From Ideonella aquatica (GTDB lineage Bacteria > Pseudomonadota > Gammaproteobacteria > Burkholderiales > Burkholderiaceae_C): a DNA stretch of 64,000 bases. The notes below the pieces were generated by a model. That model did not search any database. It was given only the letters and a program-made list of their open reading frames with translations, and had not been told where the DNA came from. Location of the stretch: positions 124,001 to 188,000 of the forward strand of contig NZ_JAGQDE010000003.1 of assembly GCF_018069755.1 (NCBI RefSeq), in the 5' to 3' direction. Below, in pieces: positions 31,106 to 40,665 of this stretch (its first letter is position 1; every line of letters starts with the position of its first letter). Both the position numbers and the translations under genes were made by a program.

Positions 31106-33388
31106 TCAGGGCTTGACCCGCTGCACCTTCAGCACCGTGCCATTGCGCTTGAGGGTGCGCAGCACATCGGCCAGGTGCAGGCGGTCGCGCACGCTGACCA
31201 GCAGGCGCAGCTCGGCCACCTCGCCGGGCGGCTCGTCGCCCATGTCGATGTGGGTGATGTCGGCCTCGGCGGCGCTCACCGCCTGCGCCACCTGGGCCAG
31301 CACGCCCTTGCCGTTCTTCAGCAGGATCAGCACGCCGGCCTCGAACGGCCGCACCGGCTCCTCCGCCCATTCCACCTGCATCCAGCGCTCGCGGTCGCGC
31401 TCGAACAGGCGCTTGCCGGTGGAGCACTCGGCGGTGTGCACCACCAGCCCCTCGCCGCGGCCCAGGTAGCCGACGATCGCGTCGCCCGGGATCGGCCGGC
31501 AACAGGTGGCCAGGCTGACCGAGGCGCCCTCGGTGCCGTCGATCACCACCAGGCCCTGGGTGGGCGCGGAGTCGTCGCCACCGTAGCGGCCCAGGCTCAG
31601 CGTCAGCGCATCGGGCCGCTGGCCGGCTTCGCGCAGCTGCTGGGCCATGCGCTTGGCGACGATGGTGGCGATCTTGCGGCCCAGGCCGATGTCGACCAGC
31701 AGGTCGCCCGGCGTGCGGTTGCCACTCCAGCGCAGCACCGGCTGCCAGATCGCGGTGAGCGGCTCACCCTCGCGCGCGGGCAGCGCCAGGCCTTCGGCGC
31801 GCAGCGCCTGGCCCAGCATCTTCTCGCCCAGCGCCTGTGACTCGGCGTGCTCCAGGTTCTTCAGGTAGTGGCGGATTTTCGAGCGCGCGCGGCCGGTGCG
31901 CACGAAATTCAGCCAGGCCGGGTTGGGCCGGGCGCCGGGGGCCGAGATGACCTCGACCACGTCGCCCGAGCGCAGCTCGGTGCGCAGCGCGGCGGCCTCG
32001 CCGTTGATCTTGACGGCCACCGTGCGGTCGCCCACGTCGGAGTGGATGGCGTAGGCAAAGTCCACCGCGGTGGCCCCGCGCGGCAACGCCAGGATCTTGC
32101 TCTTGGGCGTGAACACGTAGACCGCGTCGGGCACCAGGTCGATCTTGACGTGCTCCAGGAACTCGGACGAATCGCGCGTGTCCTGCTGGATGTCGAGCAG
32201 CGACTTCAGCCACATCGCGCCCAGGCGCTGCGCCACATCGGAGGGGCTGCCGCCGATCTTCTGGCCGGTCTTGTAGAGCCAGTGCGCAGCGATGCCGGCC
32301 TCGGCCACCGCATGCATCTCCTCGGTGCGCACCTGGAACTCCACCGCCGTGCCCAGCGGGCTGACCAGGGTGGTGTGCAGCGACTGGTAGCCGTTGGGCT
32401 TGGGAATCGCGATGTAGTCCTTGAAGCGGCCCGGCACCGGCTTGTAGAGCTGGTGCAGCACGCCCAGCGCCAGATAACACTCGGGCAGGGTCTGCACGAC
32501 GATGCGAAAACCGAAGATGTCGTTGACCTGCGCAAAGCCGGCGTGCTTCTCGCGCATCTTGCGGTAGATCGAGAAGACGGTCTTCTCGCGGCCCGAGATC
32601 TCGGCCTTGAGCTTGTTGTGCGCGAAGGCCTTGACCACATCGTCCTGCACCTTGGAGACGATGTCGCGCCGGTAGCCCCGGGCGCGCTGCACCGCCTTCT
32701 CCAGCGCCGCATGGCGCCAGGGGTGGATGTAGCTGAAGGACAGCTCCTGCAGCTCGCGGTAGGTCTGGTTCAGGCCCAGGCGGTGGGCAATGGGCGCGTA
32801 GATGTCCAGCGTCTCGCGCGCGATGCGCGAGCGCTTGTTGGCGGCCATGGCGGCCATCGTGCGCATGTTGTGCAGGCGGTCGGCCAGCTTGACCAGGATG
32901 ACGCGCACATCGCGCGACATCGCCAGCAGCATCTTGCGGAAGGACTCGGCCTGGCCTTCCTCGCGGGTGGAGAACTGCAGCTTGTCGAGCTTGGTCAGGC
33001 CGTCGACCAGCTCCGCCGTGGGCGCGCCGAAGCGCTCGATCAGCTCGGTCTTGGTGACGCCGCAGTCCTCCATGGCGTCGTGCATCAGCGCGGCCATGAT
33101 GGCCTGCGCGTCCAGCCGCCAGTCGGCCACCAGGCCAGCCACCGCGATCGGGTGGGTGATGTAGGGCTCGCCGCTGGCGCGGAACTGGCCCAGGTGGGCC
33201 TCGTCGGCGAACTTGTAGGCGTCGCGCACCAGCTTCAGGTCGGCCTTGGCCAGGTAGCCCAGCTTGTCGGCCAGGCCGGCAAAGGTGGAGACCTCGGGTT
33301 CGCGCGGCGTCGAGGCTCCGGGCGCGGTCTTGGTCCTGCCGACCAGCGCGGCGGGGATCAGTTCGGCGGCGAAGGATCGGATGCCCAT
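31106..33388 (-). CDS. spoT: Bifunctional (p)ppGpp synthetase/hydrolase (SpoT/Rsh)
   Basis: 760-aa stringent-response enzyme. The N-terminal HD hydrolase site is intact: His79 in THPIAV, His103-Asp104 and Glu107-Asp108 in MHDAMEDCG, and KLADRLHNMRTM. The synthetase domain has GRFKDYIAIPKPNGYQSLHT; RFKD is the RxKD form of bifunctional enzymes rather than the ExDD of RelA. Then TGS (PRGATAVDFAYAIHSDVGD), a Zn/helical region with LATCCRPIPGDAIVGY, and a C-terminal ACT domain. So both making and breaking (p)ppGpp are predicted. It lies downstream of gmk-rpoZ on the same strand, the classical order, separated by a strong hairpin. Confidence 0.95.
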   Translation of the reverse strand: MGIRSFAAELIPAALVGRTKTAPGASTPREPEVSTFAGLADKLGYLAKADLKLVRDAYKFADEAHLGQFRASGEPYITHPIAVAGLVADWRLDAQAIMAALMHDAMEDCGVTKTELIERFGAPTAELVDGLTKLDKLQFSTREEGQAESFRKMLLAMSRDVRVILVKLADRLHNMRTMAAMAANKRSRIARETLDIYAPIAHRLGLNQTYRELQELSFSYIHPWRHAALEKAVQRARGYRRDIVSKVQDDVVKAFAHNKLKAEISGREKTVFSIYRKMREKHAGFAQVNDIFGFRIVVQTLPECYLALGVLHQLYKPVPGRFKDYIAIPKPNGYQSLHTTLVSPLGTAVEFQVRTEEMHAVAEAGIAAHWLYKTGQKIGGSPSDVAQRLGAMWLKSLLDIQQDTRDSSEFLEHVKIDLVPDAVYVFTPKSKILALPRGATAVDFAYAIHSDVGDRTVAVKINGEAAALRTELRSGDVVEVISAPGARPNPAWLNFVRTGRARSKIRHYLKNLEHAESQALGEKMLGQALRAEGLALPAREGEPLTAIWQPVLRWSGNRTPGDLLVDIGLGRKIATIVAKRMAQQLREAGQRPDALTLSLGRYGGDDSAPTQGLVVIDGTEGASVSLATCCRPIPGDAIVGYLGRGEGLVVHTAECSTGKRLFERDRERWMQVEWAEEPVRPFEAGVLILLKNGKGVLAQVAQAVSAAEADITHIDMGDEPPGEVAELRLLVSVRDRLHLADVLRTLKRNGTVLKVQRVKP

Positions 33389-33425
33389 CGCCCGAATCTA
33401 ACCGAGAAAGCGCACCCTGAAAGTG

Positions 33426-33452
33426 CAACGGGCGCCAATCTGGCGCCCGTTG
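33426..33452 (-). terminator. Perfect 12-bp hairpin between rpoZ and spoT
   Basis: CAACGGGCGCCA (33426-33437), loop ATC, TGGCGCCCGTTG (33441-33452): a flawless 12-bp stem. On the minus strand it is followed by CACTTTC, a weak T tract. It should end or attenuate the gmk-rpoZ transcript before spoT. Confidence 0.7.
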
Positions 33453-33475
33453 TCAGGGAATGCGGTGCGTGCCGA

Positions 33476-33679
33476 TCAGGTCGGGACCTTGCGCAGCATC
33501 TCCAGGCCCACTTCGCCAGCGGCGATTTCGCGCAGCGCGGTCACGCCGGGCTTGTTCTTCGACTCGACCTTGGGCGCGTGGCCCTGGCTCAGCATGCGCG
33601 CGCGGTAGGTGGCAGCCAGCACCAGCTGGAAGCGGTTGGGGACCTTGTTCAGGCAGTCTTCAACGGTGATGCGGGCCAT
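33476..33679 (-). CDS. rpoZ: RNA polymerase omega subunit
   Basis: 67-aa omega subunit, which helps fold beta-prime and can bind ppGpp. The sequence [20 protein letters not shown], then ATYRARML and a C-terminal [12 protein letters not shown], is characteristic of betaproteobacterial RpoZ. The frame is open upstream into gmk, but ATG 33679 gives the standard protein and has GGA upstream. 41 bases after gmk and before spoT. Confidence 0.96.
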   Translation of the reverse strand: MARITVEDCLNKVPNRFQLVLAATYRARMLSQGHAPKVESKNKPGVTALREIAAGEVGLEMLRKVPT

Positions 33680-33720
33680 GGGTGTCCTTGCGGAGGTCGG
33701 CGCGCGGGCGCCGGGGCAGA

Positions 33721-34341
33721 TCAGGAAATGTCCAGCGCGGCAAACACCTGGGATTTGGCGCGCCGCTGGGCGGCGTACTTCAGGCGCTGGGAATGGACCA
33801 CCGTCTTCAGATCGAAAAGGGCAGTCTCGAACAAGCTGTTGATTATAACAAAGTCGAAATGCCGGGCCTGGGCCACCTCGGTGCGGGCGTTGGCCATGCG
33901 CAGCGCGATCACCTCGGGCTGGTCCTCGCCGCGGCGCTTCAGGCGCTGCTCCAGTTCCTGCCAGCTGGGCGGCAGGATGAAGATCAGCACCGCGTGCGGG
34001 AAGATCTGCTTGATCTGCAGCGCGCCCTGCCAGTCGATCTCGAGGATCACATCCTCGCCGGCCATCAGCCGCGCCTCGATGCCCACGCGCGAGGTGCCGT
34101 AGCGCCGGCCGTGCACCTCGGCCCACTCGAAGAACTCGCCGCGATCCACCATCGCCTGGAAAGCCTCGGGCGTGACGAAGTGGTACTCCCGGCCGTCCTG
34201 CTCCTGGCCGCGCGGCGCGCGCGTGGTGTGCGAGACCGACACGCCCAGGTGCGAGTCCAGCTCCAGCAGCGCCTTGACCAGGCTGGACTTGCCGGCCCCG
34301 CTGGGGGCGGCGACGACGAACAGGTTGCCGGGGGTTTCCAT
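33721..34341 (-). CDS. gmk: Guanylate kinase
   Basis: 206-aa GMP kinase (GMP + ATP to GDP + ADP). P-loop [15 protein letters not shown] near residue 12, GMP-binding [40 protein letters not shown] and [15 protein letters not shown] are all present. ATG 34341 begins [15 protein letters not shown]. Length and order with rpoZ and spoT are standard. Confidence 0.96.
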   Translation of the reverse strand: METPGNLFVVAAPSGAGKSSLVKALLELDSHLGVSVSHTTRAPRGQEQDGREYHFVTPEAFQAMVDRGEFFEWAEVHGRRYGTSRVGIEARLMAGEDVILEIDWQGALQIKQIFPHAVLIFILPPSWQELEQRLKRRGEDQPEVIALRMANARTEVAQARHFDFVIINSLFETALFDLKTVVHSQRLKYAAQRRAKSQVFAALDIS

Positions 34342-34350
34342 GCGACAAAG

Positions 34351-34370
34351 CCCGGGCCGAGCGGCCCGGG
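34351..34370 (-). terminator. Terminator downstream of the tannase-family gene
   Basis: CCCGGGCCG-AG-CGGCCCGGG is a perfect 9-bp stem with a 2-base loop. On the minus strand it is followed by CTTTGTC. It is 22 bases after the esterase stop and 10 before the gmk start, and should separate the two transcripts. Confidence 0.65.
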
Positions 34371-34392
34371 TGGGGGGCGAAGCGGCCCGATT

Positions 34393-36138
34393 CTAGCGGC
34401 GGGCGGTTGTCGTCGCCGGGGCGCTGGCCGACTGGCAGGACCAGTTCGCGGCCTGTTCCACATCGCCCGAGCCGTTGTAGCGCGCCACCTGCGGGAAGGG
34501 GCACAGCGGCCGGGTGCGGCTGGGCGACCAGTTGGCCGGCACGTCGGCGTTGACGCCACCCGGGTTCCCCGCACCCCGGGCTTGGGCGATCAGCGACTGC
34601 GGCGCCTGGCCCTGCTCGACCCAGGCCACCAGCGGGCTCAGGAAGTCAACCTGGTCGGTGGCCGGCCCGCCCGAGCAATGACCCATGCCGGGGACGCGGT
34701 ACAGGCGGGCAAAGTCGCCTCGCTTGCCCTTCGAGTTGGCCAGCAGGTGGCGGTACCAGTCCACGGTGTCGTCGACCGAGAAGATCGGGTCGCTCACCCC
34801 GTGGTAGACCATGATCTTGCCGCCGCGGCGGTAGACGTCGCCGAAGTCGCTGTCGCCGGGTGTCATGAAGGACATCGCCGACTCGGTGTAGGTGGCGTCG
34901 GTCGCCTGCAGTTCAGACAGGGCCTGGTCGATCCCCAGCCCCAGCGAGAACGCCGGTCCGTTCGTCAGGGCGGCGATGCTGGGAGGCACCTTGAAGATCA
35001 CGCCCACCGCGCCCGAATCCAGGTTCAGCGGTGCGGTGAATTCCCAGAAGGCCGTGCCGCTGCCACCGACACCGCCGTCGTACGGGAAGCTGTTGTAGAA
35101 CGCCGCGCCCGCCGAGGTGGTGGCGCCCTTGAAGATGCTGTCGACCACGCCCTTCTGGGCCTCGGTCAGGCAGGTGCCATCGCGGGCACCGGTGCAGGTG
35201 GGCACATCACGGCGCAGCTTGAAGGCCCGCTGGCAGGCCTTGGTGTCCTGCACCAGACCATCGACCGCGCCATCCAGTGCGTCGCAGCGCGCCAGCACCG
35301 CGTTGGCGACCAGGGTGCGCTCGGCGGCGGTGTAGGCGGTTTCCAGGCCGGCCGGCGTGGCCGGGTCGCCGGTGGCGACGGTGGCGTAGCGCTGCGCGCC
35401 CCAGATGTTGGCCAGCGCCGCCAGTGGCAGGCGGTAGCCGGGGGCGCCGGCCAGGAAGCCGTCGTAGTCCTGCGCGTAGCGCGCGGCGGCCACCAGCGTG
35501 TGGCGGCCACCGTTCGAGCAGCCGCCGAAGTAGGAGCGGTCCGGACCGCGCTCATAGGCCGCGGCGATCAGCTGCTTGGCCATCGGCGTCAGCGAGCCGA
35601 CCGCCTGGTAGCCATAGTCCAGTCGCGCCTGCGGGTCCAGGCCGAAGGCCGGGCCGCCCTGGGCCAGGGTGTGGCCGGCGTCGGAGGACAGCACGGCAAA
35701 GCCCTGCATCAGCGCGCCGGTCAGCGGACCGCCGCCCAGCGCACCCAGCGCGGTGACGACCGAGCCGTCGATGCCACCGTTGCCCTGGTGGTAGAAGCGG
35801 CCGTTCCAGGCCTTGGGCAGGCGCATCTCGAAGCCGATGGCGTAGGTCTTGCCATCGACCGGGCTGACCCGCTCATTCATCTTGCCGGTCACCCGGCAGT
35901 GCTCGGCGACCGGCTGGCCACCCTGGCTGAGCGTGCCAGCTGGCACGGTGGTGCTGCCGGTGATGACGGTGTTGGCCAGGCCGCCCAGGCGGGCGGGCAG
36001 GTCTTCGCAGGTGCCGGCGAAGCTGCCGGGCTGGGCCGGCGGCAGTTGCGGTGGGGCGGCCAAAGCGGGAGCGCTCAGGGCCGAGCAAGCCAGCGCGGCG
36101 ATACTCGCGGCGCGCAGGCGCGGATGGGGGTGTGACAT
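34393..36138 (-). CDS. Tannase/feruloyl esterase family protein, secreted
   Basis: 581 aa with a Sec signal peptide ([18 protein letters not shown]). It belongs to the tannase family, which cleaves ester bonds of gallate, ferulate or related phenolic esters. The nucleophile is Ser208 in [33 protein letters not shown] carries the likely acid and [15 protein letters not shown] the histidine. The Cys pair flanking the site (GCS and GHC) is the CS-D-HC motif of the family. Divergent from a MarR regulator with two palindromes between them, suggesting phenolic-inducible control. No lipobox; probably periplasmic or secreted. Confidence 0.9.
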   Translation of the reverse strand: MSHPHPRLRAASIAALACSALSAPALAAPPQLPPAQPGSFAGTCEDLPARLGGLANTVITGSTTVPAGTLSQGGQPVAEHCRVTGKMNERVSPVDGKTYAIGFEMRLPKAWNGRFYHQGNGGIDGSVVTALGALGGGPLTGALMQGFAVLSSDAGHTLAQGGPAFGLDPQARLDYGYQAVGSLTPMAKQLIAAAYERGPDRSYFGGCSNGGRHTLVAAARYAQDYDGFLAGAPGYRLPLAALANIWGAQRYATVATGDPATPAGLETAYTAAERTLVANAVLARCDALDGAVDGLVQDTKACQRAFKLRRDVPTCTGARDGTCLTEAQKGVVDSIFKGATTSAGAAFYNSFPYDGGVGGSGTAFWEFTAPLNLDSGAVGVIFKVPPSIAALTNGPAFSLGLGIDQALSELQATDATYTESAMSFMTPGDSDFGDVYRRGGKIMVYHGVSDPIFSVDDTVDWYRHLLANSKGKRGDFARLYRVPGMGHCSGGPATDQVDFLSPLVAWVEQGQAPQSLIAQARGAGNPGGVNADVPANWSPSRTRPLCPFPQVARYNGSGDVEQAANWSCQSASAPATTTARR

Positions 36139-36232
36139 GCGGTCTCCTCGGTGTGTGACGCGGCGGACAACGCTGGCGGACGACCCGGCGTCTGGCGTCT
36201 AATGGTTATTCTGCTTATCTAATTTCAGGGCT

Positions 36233-36255
36233 GACATCGGGCTTACACCGATGTC
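36233..36255. promoter_or_regulatory. 8-bp inverted repeat in the tannase/MarR control region
   Basis: GACATCGG (36233-36240), 7-base spacer GCTTACA, CCGATGTC (36248-36255): perfect arms. It lies beside an unusually AT-rich stretch (36200-36228, containing TTATCTAATTT) likely to hold the promoters. Could be an operator or a leader hairpin. Confidence 0.5.
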
Positions 36256-36270
36256 CATGCCATCAGTATG

Positions 36271-36285
36271 GTTCACTAGATGAAC
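36271..36285. promoter_or_regulatory. Second palindrome 18 bases before the MarR start
   Basis: GTTCA-CTAGA-TGAAC: perfect 5-bp arms with a 5-base spacer, immediately upstream of the MarR ATG. Size and position suit autoregulatory MarR binding. Confidence 0.5.
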
Positions 36286-36302
36286 GAATTGAGGTCCCTC
36301 TG

Positions 36303-36794
36303 ATGACCCGCAAGACCCCCTTGGCGGCGGCCGAGCGCACCCCGGTCGGCCGCCTGGCCGAGCCCGGCCTGCACGACATCATGGGCTACCAGCTGGCCCA
36401 GGCCAGCGTGGTCACCAACGAGATCTTTCGCCGCTGCGTGGCCCAGCCCGAGGGCATGGGCAAAGTGGAGTTCACGATCCTGGCGCTGGTGCAGGCCAAC
36501 CCCGACGTCAGCGCGCGCCAGCTGGCCCAGGCCCTGGCGGTGACGCCGCCCAACATCGCGATGTGGCTGGACAAGCTGGAGCAGCGCGGCTGGGTGGCCC
36601 GCACCCGCAGCACGCGTGACGCCCGCGTGCAGCATGTCAGCCTGACCGCCGAGGGCACCGACACGGTGAACCGCTGCGTGCAGGCCCTGCACGTGGCTGA
36701 ACATGACGCCATGGGCACGCTCAGCGCCGCAGAGCAGGCGATGCTGGTGGAGCTGCTGCACAAGCTGGCCCGGGCGCGCGGCCGGCCGGGCTGA
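36303..36794 (+). CDS. MarR-family regulator of the tannase-like gene
   Basis: 163-aa winged-helix regulator. The HTH region is SARQLAQALAVTPPNIAMWL then DKLEQRGWVARTRSTRDARV, the wing carries STRDARVQHVSLTAEG, and helices at both ends form the dimer. MarR proteins next to phenolic-ester hydrolases usually repress them until an aromatic acid or its CoA thioester binds; that role here is inference from the divergent layout. ATG 36303 is the only sensible start. Confidence 0.87.
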   Translation: MTRKTPLAAAERTPVGRLAEPGLHDIMGYQLAQASVVTNEIFRRCVAQPEGMGKVEFTILALVQANPDVSARQLAQALAVTPPNIAMWLDKLEQRGWVARTRSTRDARVQHVSLTAEGTDTVNRCVQALHVAEHDAMGTLSAAEQAMLVELLHKLARARGRPG

Positions 36795-36800
36795 GCCCGG

Positions 36801-39356
36801 TCAAGCGGGCCGCGCCAGCAGCTTCAGCAGGGTGGCGAACAGCGCCGGGGGATCGATCGGCTTGATCAGCACCTCGTCCATGCCGGCGTCGCGGCAGGCG
36901 CGGTGGTCTTCGGCCAGGGCGCTGGCGGTGAGGGCAATGATCGGCGTGTGCCGATGCCCGGGCAACTGGCGGATCGCCTGAGTTGCGGCGATGCCGTCCA
37001 TGATCGGCATCTGCACGTCCATCAGGATCACATCGCAGGGTCGCTGGCTGGCCTGGGCCAGCGCGGAGCGGCCATCGCCCACGATCTCCACTGTCAGTCC
37101 GACGCTGCGCAGCAACTCGCTGGCCACCAGTTGGTTGACCTCGTTGTCCTCGGCCAACAGCACCCGGGCGCCGGCATGCTGTGCGCGCAGCGCCTGCTCG
37201 GCGGCCAGCAGCGCCGACCCATCGGGCGCGGCGGCTGCGTCGGCGGGCTGCAGAAGGGCGCTGAACCAGAACTCGCTGCCCGTACCGGGCGTGCTGATGG
37301 CGCCGGCATCACCGCCCATCAGTCGGGCCAGGCTGCGTGTGATCGCCAGGCCCAGGCCGGTGCCGCCGTGGCGACGGGTGGTTGAGGCGTCGGCCTGCTC
37401 GAAGGCGGCGAACAGGCGTGTCAGGGCAGCTGGCTCAATGCCAACGCCGGTGTCACGCACGGCAAAGCGCAGCAGCGCCGGGCCCTCGGGCGCCGGCTGC
37501 AGCGTGACGCTCAGGGCCACCTGGCCATGTTCGGTGAACTTGATCGCATTGACCAGCAGGTTCAGCAGCGACTGCGACAGCCGGGTGGCATCGCCCCGCC
37601 ACGCGTCGGGCAGGTCACCGACCTCGGCTGACAGCGCCAGACCCTTGTCGCGGGCCTGTTGCGCCACCATCGCCATGCTGCGATCCACCAGGGCGCGCAA
37701 TGAGAAGGGCGCCTGCTCCAGCACCAGCTTGCCGGCTTCCACCTTGGACAGGTCGAGGATGTCGTTGATCACCTGCAGCAGGTGGCGACCCGCGCCGTCG
37801 ATGCGCTCCAGCCGCTCGGCCGCCAGCGTGTCGACCGCGTCGCGCCGGAGCAAGTAGGTCAGGCCCAGGATGGCATTCATCGGCGTGCGGATCTCATGGC
37901 TCATGTTGGCCAGGAACTCGCTCTTCGCGCGGGTGGCATCCACCGCGCGGTCGCGCGCTGCCAACAGCTCCTGGTTGACCTGCTGGAGCTGGAGCGTGCG
38001 TTCATCGACCAGCTCCAGCAGGTGCTGGCGGTGAGCCTGCAATTCGTCGTCGAGCAGCTTGCGCTCGGTGATGTCGCGGGAGATACCCCAGGTGCCGACG
38101 ATCTCGCCGCTGGCGTCGCGCAGCGGCCCCTTGGTGGCCAGGAAGGTGCGCATGCCGTCGGGCGTGCGCACCTGTTCCTCGAACGTCTCGACCAGCACCT
38201 CCTGCAACGTGCGCAGGTCATTGCGGCGGATCTGCCGCGCCGTTTCGGGCGGGAAGATGGCGTCGTCGGCCAGACCGACGATCTGGGCCGCCGGTCGGCC
38301 CATGGCCTGCGCTGCCGCCTCATTGCTCATCAGGTAGCGGCCATCCAGATCCTTCGCGAAGATCGCGTCCGAGGAGCCATCGGCTATCGCCTTGACCAGG
38401 GCCATCGAGCGCAGCCGCTGCTGTTGCTCAAGCTGGGCGATGCGGGCGTCCACCAGCGCCTGGCGCTGCCGCAGAACCAGGTGGGCCAGCACCACCCCCA
38501 GCGCCGCCAGCAGGCCGACCGCCATGATCCAGGTCTGGTGGCGCAGCACCTCGGCGCGCACCTCCTGCCGAGCGACACGCGTCACCAGGTACCAATCCGA
38601 GCCGGCCACCGGCAGTACCGCGCCCAGCACCGGCTCCCCGCGCAGGTCCACGCCCTCCAGGGCCTGGCCGATTGGCCACTCGCCCAGGATCACCCGCGCC
38701 GGCAGCAGCCCGGGGGTCGACAGCGGCACCGGCCGCCGGCCATAGAGGCCCACCAGCTGGTCGCCACTGCGGCGCACCAGCACTGAGGTACCGGTTTGTC
38801 GCGCCTGCGGCCAGCCCTGCAGCGCCGACAGCAGATATTGCTCAGCGCTTTGGCGCAACACCACGGCCAGCCGCGTGCCGGCCACGGGCACGACGATGTC
38901 GTGCCACATCGGCCCGTCGGTCACGCCATCGTCATGCACCTCGACCTGCTCGATGCGATCTCCGGCGATCGCCCGACGGGCGGCCGATTGCAGCACCGAC
39001 TGGGTGGGACGGCGCTCGCCGGTGCGGGCGTCGATGCGCGCACCGGCTTGGTCGACGAGTTGAATATCGGCCAGATCGAAGGCCTGGGCCAGTTGCAGCA
39101 GCCGAGACTGCAGGGCCGCCAGCGCGGCCGGGTCGCCGCTGCCCTGCCAGCGTTGGATGCCCTCGGCGAAAAGCGGGCTGGTCGACAGGAATCGGGCCTG
39201 GGCCAGGCGCGCGCGCAGCCAGTCGCCCACCTGGGCCGACCGGGTCTGCGCCACCGACTCGACCTGGGCCCGCTCCTGCCGCCAGTGCGTGTCGGCGTCC
39301 AGCCAGCAGGCCAGCGCAGTGACCCCGGCGATCAACACCAGCAGGCCTCCCAGCAC
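36801..39356 (-). CDS. Hybrid sensor histidine kinase with receiver domain (main body)
   Basis: 851 aa from GTG 39356. Order: a transmembrane helix ([19 protein letters not shown]), an extracytoplasmic sensor region (about residues 20-275) starting [19 protein letters not shown], a second helix ([20 protein letters not shown]), a PAS domain ([20 protein letters not shown]) with PAC, a coiled-coil linker, HisKA with His487 ([16 protein letters not shown]), HATPase_c ([27 protein letters not shown]), and a C-terminal receiver with Asp780 ([13 protein letters not shown]). The preceding codon is an in-frame TAG; upstream of it the same frame encodes a 93-residue two-helix domain that in similar proteins is usually fused. 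The gene therefore looks interrupted, or truncated with a rescue GTG start. Confidence 0.85.
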   Translation of the reverse strand: MLGGLLVLIAGVTALACWLDADTHWRQERAQVESVAQTRSAQVGDWLRARLAQARFLSTSPLFAEGIQRWQGSGDPAALAALQSRLLQLAQAFDLADIQLVDQAGARIDARTGERRPTQSVLQSAARRAIAGDRIEQVEVHDDGVTDGPMWHDIVVPVAGTRLAVVLRQSAEQYLLSALQGWPQARQTGTSVLVRRSGDQLVGLYGRRPVPLSTPGLLPARVILGEWPIGQALEGVDLRGEPVLGAVLPVAGSDWYLVTRVARQEVRAEVLRHQTWIMAVGLLAALGVVLAHLVLRQRQALVDARIAQLEQQQRLRSMALVKAIADGSSDAIFAKDLDGRYLMSNEAAAQAMGRPAAQIVGLADDAIFPPETARQIRRNDLRTLQEVLVETFEEQVRTPDGMRTFLATKGPLRDASGEIVGTWGISRDITERKLLDDELQAHRQHLLELVDERTLQLQQVNQELLAARDRAVDATRAKSEFLANMSHEIRTPMNAILGLTYLLRRDAVDTLAAERLERIDGAGRHLLQVINDILDLSKVEAGKLVLEQAPFSLRALVDRSMAMVAQQARDKGLALSAEVGDLPDAWRGDATRLSQSLLNLLVNAIKFTEHGQVALSVTLQPAPEGPALLRFAVRDTGVGIEPAALTRLFAAFEQADASTTRRHGGTGLGLAITRSLARLMGGDAGAISTPGTGSEFWFSALLQPADAAAAPDGSALLAAEQALRAQHAGARVLLAEDNEVNQLVASELLRSVGLTVEIVGDGRSALAQASQRPCDVILMDVQMPIMDGIAATQAIRQLPGHRHTPIIALTASALAEDHRACRDAGMDEVLIKPIDPPALFATLLKLLARPA

Positions 39357-39638
39357 CTAAGCGCCGCGTTGGCTGGTCGCGGCCACGAGGCCGCCTTCGC
39401 CCTGGCGCTGCACGTGTCTGAGCGCACGGTAGAGCAACAGGCTGGTCAAGGCGATGAAGGCCCAGCCCTTGTAGGCGCTGACCTGGGCCAAGGTGGGCGC
39501 GTCGCTGATCAGCTGGCCCAGCAGCCAGTCGGAGCCCAGGATCCACAGGCCGCCACCAAAGGCGTAGCCCAGCACGATGATCGGCACCTGCGCCCGGGGG
39601 GTGGCCGCAGCGGCGGGATCCTGATGGGGTGACACCAC
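39357..39638 (-). pseudogene. N-terminal membrane domain split from the hybrid kinase by an amber codon
   Basis: 93 codons ending in TAG at 39357-39359, directly followed in the same frame by the kinase. It encodes VPIIVLGYAFGGGLWILGSD (helix 1), a short loop ending QVSAYKGWAFI, and ALTSLLLYRALRHVQRQ (helix 2). This pair with the YKGW motif is a familiar N-terminal module of PAS/kinase and GGDEF proteins. Alone it has no output domain. Either one substitution created a premature stop in a 945-codon gene, or the two parts are made separately by stop/restart. Sequencing error is also possible. Confidence 0.6.
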
Positions 39639-39719
39639 GGTGGTTGAGAAGGACTATCCCGCGGCGATCTTCGCACGGCATTCCCGCTGCCGGCCACCCG
39701 GTCGATCAAGGGAACAGGG

Positions 39720-40631
39720 TCACTCGATGTTCTGCACCTGCTCGCGCATCTGCTCGATCAGCACCTTCATCTCCACCGAGATGCCGGTCAGCTCCAGCGC
39801 TGCCGACTTGCTGCCCAGGGTGTTGGCCTCGCGGTGCAGCTCCTGGATCAGGAAGTCCAGGCGCTTGCCCAGCTCGCCACCGGCCTGCAGCAGCCGCGCG
39901 ATCTCGTCAAGGTGGGCGCTCAGGCGCGAGAGCTCCTCGGCCACGTCGATGCGGATCGCGAAGGCCGCGGCCTCGCCCAGGGCGCGGTCGCGCGCCGATT
40001 CGGCGCTGACCTGGGCGCCGGCGCCTGCGCTGTCCAGCGCCTCATGCCAGCGCTCCAGGAAGCGCTCCTGCTGCTTCTTCACCACGGCCGGGATCAGCGG
40101 CGCGGCCTGGGCGGCCAGCGCGCGCAGGGCGTCGATGCGCTCCATCAGGATGGCCACCAGGCGCTCACCTTCGCGGGCGCGGGCTTCTTTCAGACCCTCG
40201 ATCGCCTGCCGGCCGGCTTGCATCGCCAGCTCATCCAGTGACTCGCGCGGCGTGCCGGGCGCGCTGCCGCGGCACAGCAGCAGGGCCTCGTGCACGCTCA
40301 AGGGGGCGGCTTTGGGCAGCCAGGCGTGGACCTGCGATTCCAGCCGCGCCAGGCGAGACAGCTGCTCGCTGCCGGGCAGTGGCAGGGCGCCGTCGGCGGC
40401 GCGCTCCAGGTTGCCGCGCACTTCGACCTTGCCGCGGCGCAGCGCGGCGGTCAGGGCCTCGCGCAGCGCGGGCTCGATCTGGCGCAATTCGTCGGGCAGC
40501 CGAAAGGCAATGTCGAGGAAACGGCTGTTGACCGAGCGCAGCTCAAGGTGGACGCCGTCGGTGGCCGCGCCACCCTCGGCCGACGGCTTCGCGCCCGCAT
40601 GGGCGAAACCGGTCATGCTGTAGACTGGCAT
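39720..40631 (-). CDS. yicC: YicC-family endoribonuclease
   Basis: 303-aa YicC protein, a family shown in E. coli to cut RNA and take part in sRNA turnover. The conserved start YSMTGFAHAG, LELRSVNSRFLDIAFRLPDE, the central coiled coil and the C-terminal signature LDFLIQELHREANTLGSKS with MKVLIEQMREQVQNIE are present. ATG 40631 is taken; ATG 40616 (MTGFA) is also possible, and in-frame ATGs further upstream add non-conserved residues. Divergent from the Ser/Thr kinase gene with 34 bases between starts. Confidence 0.93.
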   Translation of the reverse strand: MPVYSMTGFAHAGAKPSAEGGAATDGVHLELRSVNSRFLDIAFRLPDELRQIEPALREALTAALRRGKVEVRGNLERAADGALPLPGSEQLSRLARLESQVHAWLPKAAPLSVHEALLLCRGSAPGTPRESLDELAMQAGRQAIEGLKEARAREGERLVAILMERIDALRALAAQAAPLIPAVVKKQQERFLERWHEALDSAGAGAQVSAESARDRALGEAAAFAIRIDVAEELSRLSAHLDEIARLLQAGGELGKRLDFLIQELHREANTLGSKSAALELTGISVEMKVLIEQMREQVQNIE

Positions 40632-40665
40632 GGCGCTTTTCTTGCAGGAAGACAGACTAGGCATT

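Noticed and set aside
31847-34102. 751-codon plus-strand open frame across spoT, rpoZ and gmk
   Set aside because: Shadow of three conserved genes.
34393-36138. Assignment as true tannase
   Set aside because: Family includes feruloyl and other phenolic esterases; sequence alone does not settle the substrate, so only the family is called.
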